Assembly (NCBI RefSeq): GCF_001294625.1 | Contig: NZ_CP012677.1 | Coordinates: 1,612,001-1,676,000 of the forward strand | Source: Arthrobacter alpinus | GTDB lineage: Bacteria > Actinomycetota > Actinomycetes > Actinomycetales > Micrococcaceae | DNA: 64,000 bases | Direction of reading: 5' to 3' | In this document: positions 34,147-45,946 of the stretch, piece after piece | Layout: each line of letters starts with the position of its first letter | How positions within the stretch are numbered: position 1 is the stretch's first letter | Translations under genes and position numbers: made by a program | The notes under the pieces: generated by a model | Seen by the model: the letters and a program-made list of their open reading frames with translations, nothing else | What the model was told of the DNA's origin: nothing | The model's database searches: none

Positions 34147-34986
34147 TCAGCTGGTGGACTTGGCTGCATCCACAGCGCCGCCATAGCGCCTGTCCCTGCG
34201 GGCGTATTCATCAACCGCCGCCCACAAAGTCCTGCGGTCGACGTCGGGCCACAGCGTGTCCATGAAGACAAATTCAGCATAGGCGCTTTGCCACAACAGG
34301 AAGTTGGAGAGCCGCTGCTCGCCGCTGGAACGCAGGAACAAGTCCACGTCCGGCACATCGGGCAAGTACAGGTATTTTTGGATCGTCTTCTCAGACACCG
34401 AGCGCGGGCTCATTTTTCCGGCCGCAACATCGGCCGCCAAGGCGGCAACGGCGTCGGAAATTTCAGCCCGTCCGCCGTAATTAACACACATGGTCAACGT
34501 AATGGTGTCGTTGTCCTTAGTGTGCTCCTGTGCCACTTCCAGCTCCTTGATCACGGATCCCCAGAGCCTTGGTTTGCGGCCTGACCACCGAATGCGTACG
34601 CCCCAGGAGTCAAGTTGGTCCCGCTGACGTCTTAATACATCTTTGTTAAATCCCATGAGGAAACGAATTTCCTCCGGTGAACGCTTCCAATTTTCGGTGG
34701 AAAAGGCGTAGACACTAACGTATTTGATACCCATTTCAATGGCGCCAGCCATGACGTCCAACAACGCCGGCTCCCCCGCCTTGTGACCCTCCACCCGGGG
34801 CAGACCGCGCTGGTTGGCCCACCTGCCGTTCCCATCCATGACGATGGCCACATGCGCGGGGATCAGCTGCGCGGGAATCGCTGGCATGATCTCCCCTGAG
34901 GGGTGCGGCCAAGGCGCCACGACGGCCGGCTTTGTGGTGCTTCGACTGCTGCGTTGGACTGCCACGGGTTTATGCACGCTCCACAA
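34147..34986 (-). CDS. uppS: Isoprenyl transferase (undecaprenyl diphosphate synthase family)
   Basis: A cis-prenyltransferase making the polyprenyl diphosphate carrier for cell-wall synthesis. The 279-residue frame has [14 protein letters not shown] with the catalytic Asp, [12 protein letters not shown], and [19 protein letters not shown] near the end. The first 35-40 residues are variable, so an internal start is possible. It overlaps recO by 17 bases, indicating co-transcription. Confidence 0.94.
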   Translation of the reverse strand: MWSVHKPVAVQRSSRSTTKPAVVAPWPHPSGEIMPAIPAQLIPAHVAIVMDGNGRWANQRGLPRVEGHKAGEPALLDVMAGAIEMGIKYVSVYAFSTENWKRSPEEIRFLMGFNKDVLRRQRDQLDSWGVRIRWSGRKPRLWGSVIKELEVAQEHTKDNDTITLTMCVNYGGRAEISDAVAALAADVAAGKMSPRSVSEKTIQKYLYLPDVPDVDLFLRSSGEQRLSNFLLWQSAYAEFVFMDTLWPDVDRRTLWAAVDEYARRDRRYGGAVDAAKSTS

Positions 34987-35722
34987 GTTTCAGGGAACGC
35001 ACGGTGCGCTCCAAATGCCATTGCACGTAACCGGCCACGAGGCCTGCAGCCTCCCGGCGGTGAATATTCTCCGAAGCGTCAGCGCCGGCCCAATCCCCGG
35101 AGAGCAGGCACGCCAGCAAGAACATGGTTTGCGGGGCCGGAGCCGGTGAACCGGGAGGCCGACAGTCATGGCAAACGGCACCACCCAAGGCGGCATTGAA
35201 GGCGCCATGGGGACCAGGATCACCACATCGGGCACAGTCTCCGAAGCTGGGCGCCCACCCCGCGATGGAAACAGCCCGTAGCAAGTAGGAATCCAAAATC
35301 AGTTCGGTGGAATGTGCGCCCCGGCTCAACGAGGCAAGTGCCCCCACCAGCAACAAGTAGTGTGCCGTGGACGTTTCACCATCAACGTCCGTGAGCCGCT
35401 CCGCCGTCTCGGTCATGGCCGCAGCCACCACATAGCGGTCGTAGTTGGCGGCGATCGCATCCCCATAGCTACCTTTGGCCACCGCCTGGGTGACGATGTC
35501 CAAGGTGCGGCCCCTGACCAACTGGAGGTCGGCCACCATGAACGGCTCCAACCTGGCCCCAAACTTGCTGCTGGTGCGCCGCACACCACGCGCCACGGCC
35601 CGCAACTGCCCATGATGATGAGTCAGCAACGTGATGATCCTGTCGGCTTCCCCTAGTTTGTGGGTTCGCAGTACGACGGCGTCATCCCGGTAAGTGCGGG
35701 CGGCAAAGGATTGGTTGGACAC
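34970..35722 (-). CDS. recO: DNA repair protein RecO
   Basis: A 250-residue recombination mediator that helps load RecA in the RecFOR pathway. It has the N-terminal OB fold ([39 protein letters not shown]) and a zinc-binding module with Cys residues at CARCGDPG and AVCHDCRP. It is followed by, and overlaps, uppS. Confidence 0.93.
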   Translation of the reverse strand: MSNQSFAARTYRDDAVVLRTHKLGEADRIITLLTHHHGQLRAVARGVRRTSSKFGARLEPFMVADLQLVRGRTLDIVTQAVAKGSYGDAIAANYDRYVVAAAMTETAERLTDVDGETSTAHYLLLVGALASLSRGAHSTELILDSYLLRAVSIAGWAPSFGDCARCGDPGPHGAFNAALGGAVCHDCRPPGSPAPAPQTMFLLACLLSGDWAGADASENIHRREAAGLVAGYVQWHLERTVRSLKLVERA

Positions 35723-35815
35723 TATTCCATTCTCCCACTATTCGCCCGGCGCGGTCAGTTGCACCGCGCCAGCAATCAACCTAGCCCGCATTGCTGGGCC
35801 CACGCTTGCCAGGTT

Positions 35816-35845
35816 CCCAGTAAATCGCGCCAGCGATTTACTGGG
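35816..35845 (-). terminator. Hairpin between leuA and recO
   Basis: CCCAGTAAATCGC and its complement form a 13-base-pair stem with loop GCCA. Outer sequence (GCTTGCC before, GGCAAG after) can extend the structure. It probably ends the leuA transcript and leaves recO-uppS as a separate unit. Confidence 0.7.
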
Positions 35846-35859
35846 GCGGCAAGTGGGGA

Positions 35860-37735
<1,876 letters not shown>

Positions 37736-37877
37736 TCCAGTGCGCACATTTTTACCCTAACACGGCACGTAGGATGAGAGTGAAAGAGCTCACTAAAGTG
37801 CGGGTCGTTGAACAATGTTCGGCACTGGCCGGCATGGCAAGGCAACCCGCTTCACCAAAGCAAAGGGACAGATTCTT

Positions 37878-39842
37878 TTGACGCACTCCGGTATCAACAT
37901 CAGCAATATTGACGCCAATGTTCGCCCCCAAGATGACTTGTACGAACATGTCAATGGCAAATGGTTGGCCACAGAGGTCATACCCAGTGACCGCGCCTTG
38001 ACCGGCTCCTTCATCACCTTGCGGGACGAGTCTGAGGCAGCCGTGAGGACCATCATCGAGAGCGCAGGCGCCGCCGCGGCCCTCCCGGATGCCCAACGCG
38101 GCAGCATTGGGGCAAAAATCGGGGACATGTACGCCGGGTTCATGGACGAAGGTGCCGTGGAAGCGGCAGGTGCGGCACCCCTGGCCCCCACATTGAAGGC
38201 GATTGACCACGCAACGTCCATGGCCGCCGTCGTGACTTTGATGGGTGAACTGGACAAAAAAGGCGGCAACGGCTTGTTTGGCGGTTATGTAAACAACGAC
38301 GCCGGCAATCCCGAGCGCGCGCTGCTGCACCTTTACCAGTCGGGCCTGGGCCTGCCGGATGAGTCCTACTACAGGGAAGAGAAGTTCGCCCCGATCCGCA
38401 CCGCCTACCTGGCTCACGTGCAAACCATGCTGGAGCTGGCAGGTATCGCTGAGGCCGCCAAAAAGGCGGGCAGAATCGTTGCCCTCGAGACCGAGATCGC
38501 GGCCACACACCTGGACAAGGTGTCCTTGCGGGATCCTCAAAAGACATACAACTTGATGGACAAGCTTGAGGTCCTGGAGCTTCTTCCCGCCATGGAACTG
38601 TGGCTGGACGCACTGGGCGTGAGCGCTGAACAAAGCACCGAAATGGTGGTGGCCACCCCCGAGTTTTTTCGTGGGCAAGCAGCCCTACTGGTTGAGCACC
38701 GCCTCGAGGACTGGAAGGCCTGGCTTTCGATGCGCGCCATCTCCGGGGCGGCACCGTACCTGTCCAAGGCGTTCGTTGACGCCAATTTCGCTTTCCACGG
38801 CACCACCCTCAGCGGGACCCCGGAAATACGGGAGCGTTGGAAGCGTGGCGTCGCCCTCGTCGAGGGTTCCCTGGGTGAGGCTGTGGGCCAGCTTTATGTG
38901 GCCGAGCACTTTCCGCAAGCGCACAAGCAACGCATGGAAATACTCGTTGCAAACCTCATCTCGGCGTACAAGGCAAGCATCACTGAACTAACGTGGATGA
39001 GCCCGGAAACCATCGCCAAGGCGTTGGAGAAGCTGGCGGCGTTCACGCCAAAAATTGGCTACCCGTCCAAATGGCGCGACTACTCGAACCTGGAAATCGT
39101 CCCCGGTGATCTCATCGGCAACATTGAACGCAGTAACGCCTTCGAACTGGCCCGCCAGCTCGCCAAGATCGGGGCGCCCATTGACCGCGAGGAGTGGTTG
39201 ATGACCCCGCAAACGGTCAACGCCTACTACAACCCGACGATGAATGAAGTGGTGTTCCCCGCAGCCATCCTGCAGCCGCCGTTCTTTGATGCTGAGGCCG
39301 ACGACGCCGCCAACTACGGCGGCATCGGCGCCGTGATCGGGCATGAAATTGGCCACGGCTTTGACGACCAGGGCTCCCAGTTCGACGGGAGCGGAGCGCT
39401 GCGCAATTGGTGGACGGATGAGGACCGTGCCGCCTTCGAGAAACTGACGGCCAGGCTGGTGGAACAATACAACGCCCTCTCCCCTGCCGCCGCCCCTGAC
39501 GAAAAGGTCAACGGGGAACTAACACTAGGCGAGAACATTGGGGACCTGGGCGGGCTTGCCATCGGCTACATCGCCTACGAGCTCAGCCTGGCCGGAAGTC
39601 CCTCCCCCGTCATCGAAGGGATGAGCGGGCCCGAACGCTTCTTCTTCTCCTGGGCCGAATGCTGGCGAACCAAGATTCGCAGTGAAGAAGCCATTCGGCG
39701 CTTGGCCATCGACCCCCACTCGCCCTCTGAATGGCGCTGCAATGCAGTGGTACGCAACCTTGATGTGTTCCATGAAGCCTTTGCCACGACGCCGACGGAC
39801 GGGCTGTGGATGGAACCGGGTGAGCGGGTGCGCATCTGGTAG
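37878..39842 (+). CDS. M13-family zinc metallopeptidase
   Basis: A neprilysin/PepO-like endopeptidase of 654 residues, probably cytoplasmic since no signal peptide is visible. The zinc motif HEIGH is at residues 489-493, followed by GFDDQGSQFD; the third ligand and helper Asp lie in GENIGDLGG. The substrate-stabilising NAYYNP motif is also present. TTG 37878 with AAAGGGA upstream is preferred; ATG 37815 is open but has no ribosome binding site. Confidence 0.93.
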   Translation: MTHSGINISNIDANVRPQDDLYEHVNGKWLATEVIPSDRALTGSFITLRDESEAAVRTIIESAGAAAALPDAQRGSIGAKIGDMYAGFMDEGAVEAAGAAPLAPTLKAIDHATSMAAVVTLMGELDKKGGNGLFGGYVNNDAGNPERALLHLYQSGLGLPDESYYREEKFAPIRTAYLAHVQTMLELAGIAEAAKKAGRIVALETEIAATHLDKVSLRDPQKTYNLMDKLEVLELLPAMELWLDALGVSAEQSTEMVVATPEFFRGQAALLVEHRLEDWKAWLSMRAISGAAPYLSKAFVDANFAFHGTTLSGTPEIRERWKRGVALVEGSLGEAVGQLYVAEHFPQAHKQRMEILVANLISAYKASITELTWMSPETIAKALEKLAAFTPKIGYPSKWRDYSNLEIVPGDLIGNIERSNAFELARQLAKIGAPIDREEWLMTPQTVNAYYNPTMNEVVFPAAILQPPFFDAEADDAANYGGIGAVIGHEIGHGFDDQGSQFDGSGALRNWWTDEDRAAFEKLTARLVEQYNALSPAAAPDEKVNGELTLGENIGDLGGLAIGYIAYELSLAGSPSPVIEGMSGPERFFFSWAECWRTKIRSEEAIRRLAIDPHSPSEWRCNAVVRNLDVFHEAFATTPTDGLWMEPGERVRIW

Positions 39843-39868
39843 GACAAAGGGTAGGACAAAGGAGTGCT

Positions 39869-39907
39869 CACTGAGCCGCGTATGCAGCACGCATGCGCGG
39901 CTCAGTG
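39869..39907. terminator. Bidirectional terminator between M13 peptidase and LCP gene
   Basis: CACTGAGCCGCG pairs perfectly with CGCGGCTCAGTG, with an inner TATGC/GCAT extension. It lies between two convergent genes and can serve both. A direct repeat CAGTGCTTCTAG stands next to it. Confidence 0.75.
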
Positions 39908-39926
39908 CTTCTAGAGATCAGTGCTT

Positions 39927-41519
39927 CTAGTACGTGTAGTAGATCGGGTTGACCTTCAGGCATCCGCCGGTCTGGTCGGCCGTGCTGGCAACTATGTCCT
40001 GGGGCACTGTGACCGTGCCAAACTGCACCCCGCTGGTCCAGTCAGTACCCACCAGAAGCTTCACACCCGTCACTGTCGGATCGGCTTGGAGTGCAGTCGG
40101 TGGTAGCTTGAACAGCGCCGCCACGTCGGCGGCAACGTCGGCCATGTCGGTGCCGTACAGCACCTTCGTCTCATTCTGGGCCGCGACGTCGCCACTTGAC
40201 CGCGATGCGTTGAAGCCCGCCGTTGAGAGGGACGCAAGCAATTCAACAGAACGCCCTGCAATTGCCGTCGCGTTCTGGACAGTGATCGGTTGGATCGCCT
40301 TGTTGTAGGCGGCAACGGGCGGAGCCACTTCGGCAGGGGTACCGGAGGTTGTGGCGGCTGTGGCGCCCGGCGTTGCAGCACCCTTGGAGGCCTCCGCCGC
40401 AGCCGCAGCGCTCTTCGTCAGGGCAGTATCACTGCGCAATGCGGCAAAGAACTGCCCTGCCTCCGGTTCCTTGAGCTGGACACGGTTGTTGTCGCCCGAG
40501 TACGCCTCATAGGGGACTGTCACGAAGGAAACGTTGGCCAGGTTGATCTTGGCAAGTCTGTTGGCAACACCGATCATGGCGGGGATATTTGCCAAGCCCT
40601 CGTCGATGGTGAGGTTCTTCGTCACCACATCAGCCAGGTTGTACAGTTTGGGCAGGTTGGTTAGCGTTCCCTCGCTCGTGACCTTGCGGGCCATGGAACC
40701 GAGGAAATACTGCTGGGCCTTGATGCGGTCCAGGTCGCTGGCATCACCAAAGGAGTGGCGTGTACGTAGGAACGCCAGCGCCTGTTCGCCTTGGACCAGG
40801 CTGTTTCCGGCTGGAAGGCGAAGGAAAGACCCGTTGACGTCGTACATGGCGTGGTCAACGCAGACCTCCACTCCCCCCAGCGCCGTGGAGAGTTCCTTGA
40901 CGGCGGTGAAGTCCGCCAGCATGAAGTGGTCAATGGTCAGCCCTGTGAGGTCATTAATGGCCGCCACGGTACAGCCCGGGCCGGCACCCAGCGCGGCATT
41001 AAGCTGGCCACTGCGGCTGCCGTAGACCACCTTTCCCGTCACCGAAGAGACACAGTCCGGGATCGGTACCATCAGGTCGCGGGGGAAACTGGTGATGGAC
41101 ACCTGAGAGTTATCTGCTGAAATATTCATCAGCAACATGACATCCGATTGGCCTTCGCCAGCGGAATCCGCTTCGGTGCCATACTCACCGTTGGCGCCAG
41201 CACGCGTGTCCGTGCCCAGGATCAAAACTTGCATGGAGTCGTTGGGCTCTTCGGGGGCCTTGGTTTTGTTCCCGTTGGACACTGCGGCGTTCAACGGCGC
41301 CGTGGTGACGTTGTTTTGGAGTTTCATGACGAGGACGCCAGCGGTTCCCAAACCCAAAACGAGGGCACCGCTGAGGGTGACAGCAACGATCTTCAGCCAC
41401 ATCGGCGACTTGCGGCGCCCCCTAAAATGCCGGCCAGCTGGTTCCTGGTTTTCAGGGGTTTCACGACGGGGGGTGCCGGCAGCCTTGGCTGCGGCCGAGT
41501 CGGCGCGGCGTCGCCCCAT
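39927..41519 (-). CDS. LytR-CpsA-Psr (LCP) family protein
   Basis: A membrane-anchored phosphotransferase that attaches polymers to peptidoglycan from polyprenyl carriers. About 530 residues: basic N-terminus, one membrane helix (WLKIVAVTLSGALVLGLG), the LCP domain beginning MQVLILGTDTRAG with GQSDVMLLMNI and SFPRDLMVPIP, then an Ala-rich linker and a C-terminal LytR_C domain (ITVQNATAIAGRSVELLASL). ATG 41519 is preferred over 41543. Confidence 0.93.
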   Translation of the reverse strand: MGRRRADSAAAKAAGTPRRETPENQEPAGRHFRGRRKSPMWLKIVAVTLSGALVLGLGTAGVLVMKLQNNVTTAPLNAAVSNGNKTKAPEEPNDSMQVLILGTDTRAGANGEYGTEADSAGEGQSDVMLLMNISADNSQVSITSFPRDLMVPIPDCVSSVTGKVVYGSRSGQLNAALGAGPGCTVAAINDLTGLTIDHFMLADFTAVKELSTALGGVEVCVDHAMYDVNGSFLRLPAGNSLVQGEQALAFLRTRHSFGDASDLDRIKAQQYFLGSMARKVTSEGTLTNLPKLYNLADVVTKNLTIDEGLANIPAMIGVANRLAKINLANVSFVTVPYEAYSGDNNRVQLKEPEAGQFFAALRSDTALTKSAAAAAEASKGAATPGATAATTSGTPAEVAPPVAAYNKAIQPITVQNATAIAGRSVELLASLSTAGFNASRSSGDVAAQNETKVLYGTDMADVAADVAALFKLPPTALQADPTVTGVKLLVGTDWTSGVQFGTVTVPQDIVASTADQTGGCLKVNPIYYTY

Positions 41520-41657
41520 GGATAAACCTTTCGCTGTGAACAAAGAACATGGGTAAGTTTACCGGCCAAATCTGGGAACATCCGCAAAACCGCGTCGGCC
41601 ACCGAAAAACTGTCCACCACACGTCGGCCAGTTTTTGCCTAGAAAACTAGTTTCTCC

Positions 41658-42623
41658 CTAGAAACCCAGTTTTACGAGCTGTTTGGGGTCCCGCTGCCAG
41701 TCCTTGGCGACCTTCACATGCAGGTCCAGGTAGATCTTGGTTCCCAACAGCGCCTCGATGGCGTGGCGGGCATTGGTACCCACCTCACGTAGGCGTGCCC
41801 CGCCCTTTCCGATGATAATTGCCTTCTGTGAGGGACGTTCCACGTAGAGGTTCACGCGGACATCCAACAACTGATTGTCATCACTGCGTCCCTCGCGGGG
41901 AACGATTTCCTCAACCACCACTGCGATGGAGTGCGGCAGCTCATCACGAACACCTTCCAGGGCGGCTTCACGGATGAGCTCGGCCACCATGACAGCTTCC
42001 GGCTCATCCGTCAGTTCCCCGTCAGGGTAGAGGGCCGGCGAAAGCGGCAGGTACGCGGAGAAAACGCTGGCTAAGGATTCGACCTGAAAATCTTCCACGG
42101 CTGAGACGGGGACGATGGCGGCGAACCCGGCCTCGCCCAGCACTTCACGCCCAAGTTTCTCCACGGCGATCAACTGGTCGGTGACAGCTTGCCGGTCAAC
42201 GGTGTCAGTCTTGGTCACGATGGCCACAACCGCCTGCTTGCCAACGTTGGCGAGTTGCGCGGCGATGTAGCGGTCGCCGGGGCCAATCTTTTCATTGGCT
42301 GGCAGGCAGAACCCGATGACATCAACTTCGGAAAGCGTATCTGCCACGAGGTCGTTGAGCCGCTTGCCAAGCAAGGTCCGCGGTCGGTGCAGCCCCGGCG
42401 TGTCAACAAGGACCAGCTGGAAGGTGTCGCGATGAACGATCCCGCGAATGGTGTGTCGGGTGGTTTGCGGCTTGGCCGAGGTGATGGCAACCTTGTGCCC
42501 CACCAAGGCGTTGGTCAACGTCGATTTTCCTGCGTTGGGGCGGCCAGCCAGCACAGCAAAACCTGCACGGAACCCATCAGCCTTGGGTGATGGCATAGCC
42601 AAGCTTCCCTTGTTCTTCTTCAT
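41658..42623 (-). CDS. era: GTPase Era
   Basis: Ribosome-associated GTPase needed for 30S maturation, 321 residues. G1 is AGRPNAGKST, G3 DTPGLH, G4 TKTD, and the C-terminal KH domain has IIIGKGGARLREVG, binding the 16S rRNA 3' end. Its ATG overlaps the upstream CorC-like gene by four bases; last gene of phoH-ybeY-corC-era. Confidence 0.96.
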   Translation of the reverse strand: MKKNKGSLAMPSPKADGFRAGFAVLAGRPNAGKSTLTNALVGHKVAITSAKPQTTRHTIRGIVHRDTFQLVLVDTPGLHRPRTLLGKRLNDLVADTLSEVDVIGFCLPANEKIGPGDRYIAAQLANVGKQAVVAIVTKTDTVDRQAVTDQLIAVEKLGREVLGEAGFAAIVPVSAVEDFQVESLASVFSAYLPLSPALYPDGELTDEPEAVMVAELIREAALEGVRDELPHSIAVVVEEIVPREGRSDDNQLLDVRVNLYVERPSQKAIIIGKGGARLREVGTNARHAIEALLGTKIYLDLHVKVAKDWQRDPKQLVKLGF

Positions 42624-44014
42624 GGTTGCTCCTGTGTGGTTGTTCTGTGAGATAAGTTCCTCGCCGACGCTTCGCCGACGAGGTGGTGCTGTGTAGCTTC
42701 AGTTTCCGGGGTACTGCCATTTTCCGGGGTACCGCCATTTTCCGTGCCTGGCCCCGGGCTGGCAACGACCAGGCTTGCAACCACGTGACTGACCCGGTTG
42801 CGGGCCGGTTCCATGCGCTCCGCTACAAGACGAATTCCGGAGACGTTCACCGTACTTCCCACGGTGGGGAGCCGGCCCAAGTGCTTGGCGAACAGGCCTC
42901 CCACGGTGTCCACCTCGTCGTCGTCGAGTTCCTTCCCGAAAAGCTCACCAAAGTCCTCAACACCCATGCGGGTGCGGATCAGATACAGCCCCTCGCCCAG
43001 TCCTTGAACGTCCGGGGACACTGAGTCGTATTCATCGGCGATCTCGCCCACAATCTCCTCGATCAGGTCCTCCAACGTCACAAGGCCGGCAGTACCGCCA
43101 TACTCGTCTACCACGATGGCCACGTGCGTTGACTCGCCTTGCAATTCTTTCAAAAGCTCATCGACCGGCTTTGACTCAGGAACATAGCGGACGCTGCGGG
43201 CCAGGTTCTCCACGGCCGGGCGCGGATCGTCCTGACCGAGGCGGTGCAGTGTTGCCACGAGGTCCTTCAGATACAGGATGCCCAGAATGTGGTCCGTGTC
43301 GTCGCCGATGACAGGCACCCGCGAAAAACCGGAGTCAAGAAATACGTCCATGGCATCGTCAAGGCTGGAGCCTTGTTCAATGCTGCGAATGTCCATGCGC
43401 GGGACCATGACCGCCCTCACCCGGGTTTCACCGAGGTCAAAAACGCTGTGGATTAGCTCCGCCTCGCTGTCCTCGATCATTTCTGAATCGCTGGCCCGGT
43501 CAACGAATTCACGAAATTCCTCTTCCGTGACAAAGGCGTCGTCGTGCCCGGGTGCATCTTTGGCGACAGCGGCCCCAATCGCCAGGAACCAGCCAGGAAC
43601 AGGGCCAAGAATCCGGAACAGGAAGTGCACCGCCCAGGCGCTGCGGCGCACAAGTGCCCCCGCATATAACCGGCCAAGGCGGCGCGGTGAAACACCCACC
43701 AAAATGAAACTGATGGCCGCCATGACCACTGTGGCGAACAACCCGGCTATCCAGACGTTTCCCATGACTTCAAGGAGAAACAAGGCAACAGCCACAGCCG
43801 CCGCCATCTCGAACCAGACACGCCAGAACCGCAGCGCATTCAGGTGCAGCGCTGGTTCCTGCAAGATCTTCGCCAAGGATGTTCCCCTGCTGTGTGCCGA
43901 CGCGTCTTCTGCGTCGTGCCGGGGAAAAAAGCTCAGTGCCGACTCAATGGCTGTCAGCACTGCGGCGATGGCCATGAAGATGATCCCCATGACCGGCAGT
44001 AAGACGGCCGTCAC
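42620..44014 (-). CDS. HlyC/CorC-family CBS-domain membrane protein
   Basis: A 464-residue CNNM/CorC-like protein linked to magnesium or cobalt handling. It has an N-terminal DUF21 membrane domain with three or four helices, a paired CBS domain (VMVPRMDIRSI to VVDEYGGTAGLVTLEDLIEEIVG) and a C-terminal CorC_HlyC domain. A variable tail contains two near-identical units with the motif ENGGTPENG. It overlaps ybeY and era by four bases each. Confidence 0.92.
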   Translation of the reverse strand: MTAVLLPVMGIIFMAIAAVLTAIESALSFFPRHDAEDASAHSRGTSLAKILQEPALHLNALRFWRVWFEMAAAVAVALFLLEVMGNVWIAGLFATVVMAAISFILVGVSPRRLGRLYAGALVRRSAWAVHFLFRILGPVPGWFLAIGAAVAKDAPGHDDAFVTEEEFREFVDRASDSEMIEDSEAELIHSVFDLGETRVRAVMVPRMDIRSIEQGSSLDDAMDVFLDSGFSRVPVIGDDTDHILGILYLKDLVATLHRLGQDDPRPAVENLARSVRYVPESKPVDELLKELQGESTHVAIVVDEYGGTAGLVTLEDLIEEIVGEIADEYDSVSPDVQGLGEGLYLIRTRMGVEDFGELFGKELDDDEVDTVGGLFAKHLGRLPTVGSTVNVSGIRLVAERMEPARNRVSHVVASLVVASPGPGTENGGTPENGSTPETEATQHHLVGEASARNLSHRTTTQEQP

Positions 44015-44484
44015 TTCATTGTCTCCCGCGGGGCTTCCTTGCCCAAGTAGCTGGAGAGCAGCTCACGCTGCAGCCCGAACATCTCTTCCTTATCCTCGGG
44101 CTCGGCGTGATCATAGCCGAGGAGGTGAAGAATCCCGTGGGTCGTCAGCAGTAAAAGCTCCTCTTCCATGGAGTGGCCTGCGGCAACTGCTTGTTCCTGC
44201 GCCACGACCGGGCACAGGACGATGTCTCCGAGGAGACCGGCGGGGGTGGGCGCCTCCGGGGTCCCCGGGCGCAACTCATCCATCGGGAAAGAAAGCACAT
44301 CGGTAGGTCCGGGCTCGTCCATCCACTCGAGGTGGAGTTTTTCCATGTTTTCTACGTCGGCCATGATGATTGAAACTTCAGTTTCGGGGTGTACATGCAT
44401 TTGTGTCAGGATGTGCCGAATAAGCTTGACGATCTCCTCCTCACGTACTTCAACGCCGGATTCATTATTGATTTCGATGCTCAT
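44011..44484 (-). CDS. ybeY: Endoribonuclease YbeY
   Basis: A single-strand RNase in 16S rRNA 3' maturation and ribosome quality control, 157 residues. The zinc site is HGILHLLGYDH (H-x3-H-x5-H). SFPMDE and LGDIVLCP are further family motifs. Its start overlaps the phoH stop by four bases, part of a tightly coupled ribosome-biogenesis operon. Confidence 0.95.
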   Translation of the reverse strand: MSIEINNESGVEVREEEIVKLIRHILTQMHVHPETEVSIIMADVENMEKLHLEWMDEPGPTDVLSFPMDELRPGTPEAPTPAGLLGDIVLCPVVAQEQAVAAGHSMEEELLLLTTHGILHLLGYDHAEPEDKEEMFGLQRELLSSYLGKEAPRETMK

Positions 44485-45638
44485 CGGGTGGTGTGGTCCT
44501 TGTGTGTCTGGTGGTTTGTGGAGGGGATGGAAGGGTGGATGCCAGCGCTAGCGTTGCCGGCGTCCTCGTCGTTGGTGGTGGTGTGGGGGCGTACGAGAGT
44601 GTGGTGCGCCTCATCCCAGTCGTTGTAGGCACTGACGATCGCGCCCACCAACCGGTGACGGACCACGTCGGTGGCATCAAGGATGGAGAAGTGGATCTCA
44701 TCCACTGATTGCAGAATTTCCTCCACCACCCGCAGGCCCGATTTGATCCCAGTGGGCAAGTCCACCTGGGTGATGTCGCCGGTGACAACAATCTTGGACC
44801 CGAAGCCCAGTCTTGTCAGAAACATTTTCATTTGTTCAGCTGTGGTGTTCTGCGCCTCGTCCAAAATGATGAAGGCGTCGTTGAGGGTGCGCCCCCGCAT
44901 ATAGGCAAGAGGGGCCACTTCAATGGTGCCGGCAGCCATGAGCCGGGGGATTGTCTCGGGATCCATCATGTCGTGTAAGGCGTCATAGAGGGGCCGCAGA
45001 TAGGGGTCAATCTTATCGTTGAGAGTTCCGGGCAAGAAGCCCAGCCGCTCCCCTGCCTCCACTGCGGGGCGGGTGAGGATGATGCGGCTGACATCTTTAC
45101 GTTGCAACGCCTGGACCGCCTTGGCCATGGCTAGGTAAGTCTTACCGGTACCGGCCGGGCCGATGCCGAATACCACTGTGTTGGCGTCAATGGCGTCGAC
45201 ATAGTTCTTTTGATTCAACGTCTTGGGACGGATGGTGCGGCCCCGTGAGGAGAGGATGTCCTGGGTGAGAATATCAACCACTGAGGCCTCGGGACGGGCC
45301 TTTAGCATGGTAACCAGTTGTTCCCACAGCGCGCCATCCATGGTGACGTGCCGGGCGACCATCGCTCTGGCCTCCTCCATCAGATGCATGATACGCGGAA
45401 CGGTGGCACTGGGTCCGGTAATGGACAGGACATTGCCCCGGGCAAGGAACGCCACATGCGGGTACAACCCCTCAACAGTGCGCAGGCCCTCATCCTGGGT
45501 TCCTAGCGTGGCCACCATTTGATCGGTGGAGGAAAAGTGCACCACCTCAGTGCGTGTTCCGTCCACGGAATGTGGGAATGGCTGTCCATTGCCGCCCTCG
45601 GAAAAGTCATCGTGGCGGCTATCTATTGTCTCTGGCAT
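44481..45638 (-). CDS. PhoH family ATPase
   Basis: A PhoH-like P-loop ATPase, proposed RNA helicase or ribonuclease partner. About 385 residues with Walker A FGIGPAGTGKTYLAMA and Walker B AFIILDEAQNTT, after an N-terminal KH-like region. ATG 45638 is chosen, although the frame is open to 45722. First gene of the operon leading to ybeY, corC and era. Confidence 0.94.
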   Translation of the reverse strand: MPETIDSRHDDFSEGGNGQPFPHSVDGTRTEVVHFSSTDQMVATLGTQDEGLRTVEGLYPHVAFLARGNVLSITGPSATVPRIMHLMEEARAMVARHVTMDGALWEQLVTMLKARPEASVVDILTQDILSSRGRTIRPKTLNQKNYVDAIDANTVVFGIGPAGTGKTYLAMAKAVQALQRKDVSRIILTRPAVEAGERLGFLPGTLNDKIDPYLRPLYDALHDMMDPETIPRLMAAGTIEVAPLAYMRGRTLNDAFIILDEAQNTTAEQMKMFLTRLGFGSKIVVTGDITQVDLPTGIKSGLRVVEEILQSVDEIHFSILDATDVVRHRLVGAIVSAYNDWDEAHHTLVRPHTTTNDEDAGNASAGIHPSIPSTNHQTHKDHTTR

Positions 45639-45946
45639 AAGTGCGGCCGTCCCAGGCCTGTGATCTCTCCTTACGTAGTACCGGTTCTCACCGGTTCCCG
45701 GAGCCCTTGCTCCTGCTTTCAATCTTAGTCCACGTAATCGTCGGCGAAGCAGGACGCAAATGCTTGAAGGTCTCTTTAGTGTTTCAATACGGTTTCAGTT
45801 CATGCAGATTTGTAAGATACCAGCCAATTGGGCTGGTCAATATGCCAAGCTATTGGAGGTTCAAAGCATGTGGGGAGGCTTGGAACGCCCTCGCGGCCGT
45901 GTCTCGGCCATCAGAACTCTCAAGGCGAATTGAGCTTGTTATTCCT

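Noticed and set aside
33029..34186. Plus-strand frame of 385 codons over the DUF222 gene
   Set aside because: Antisense shadow; the DUF222/HNH motifs on the minus strand are decisive.
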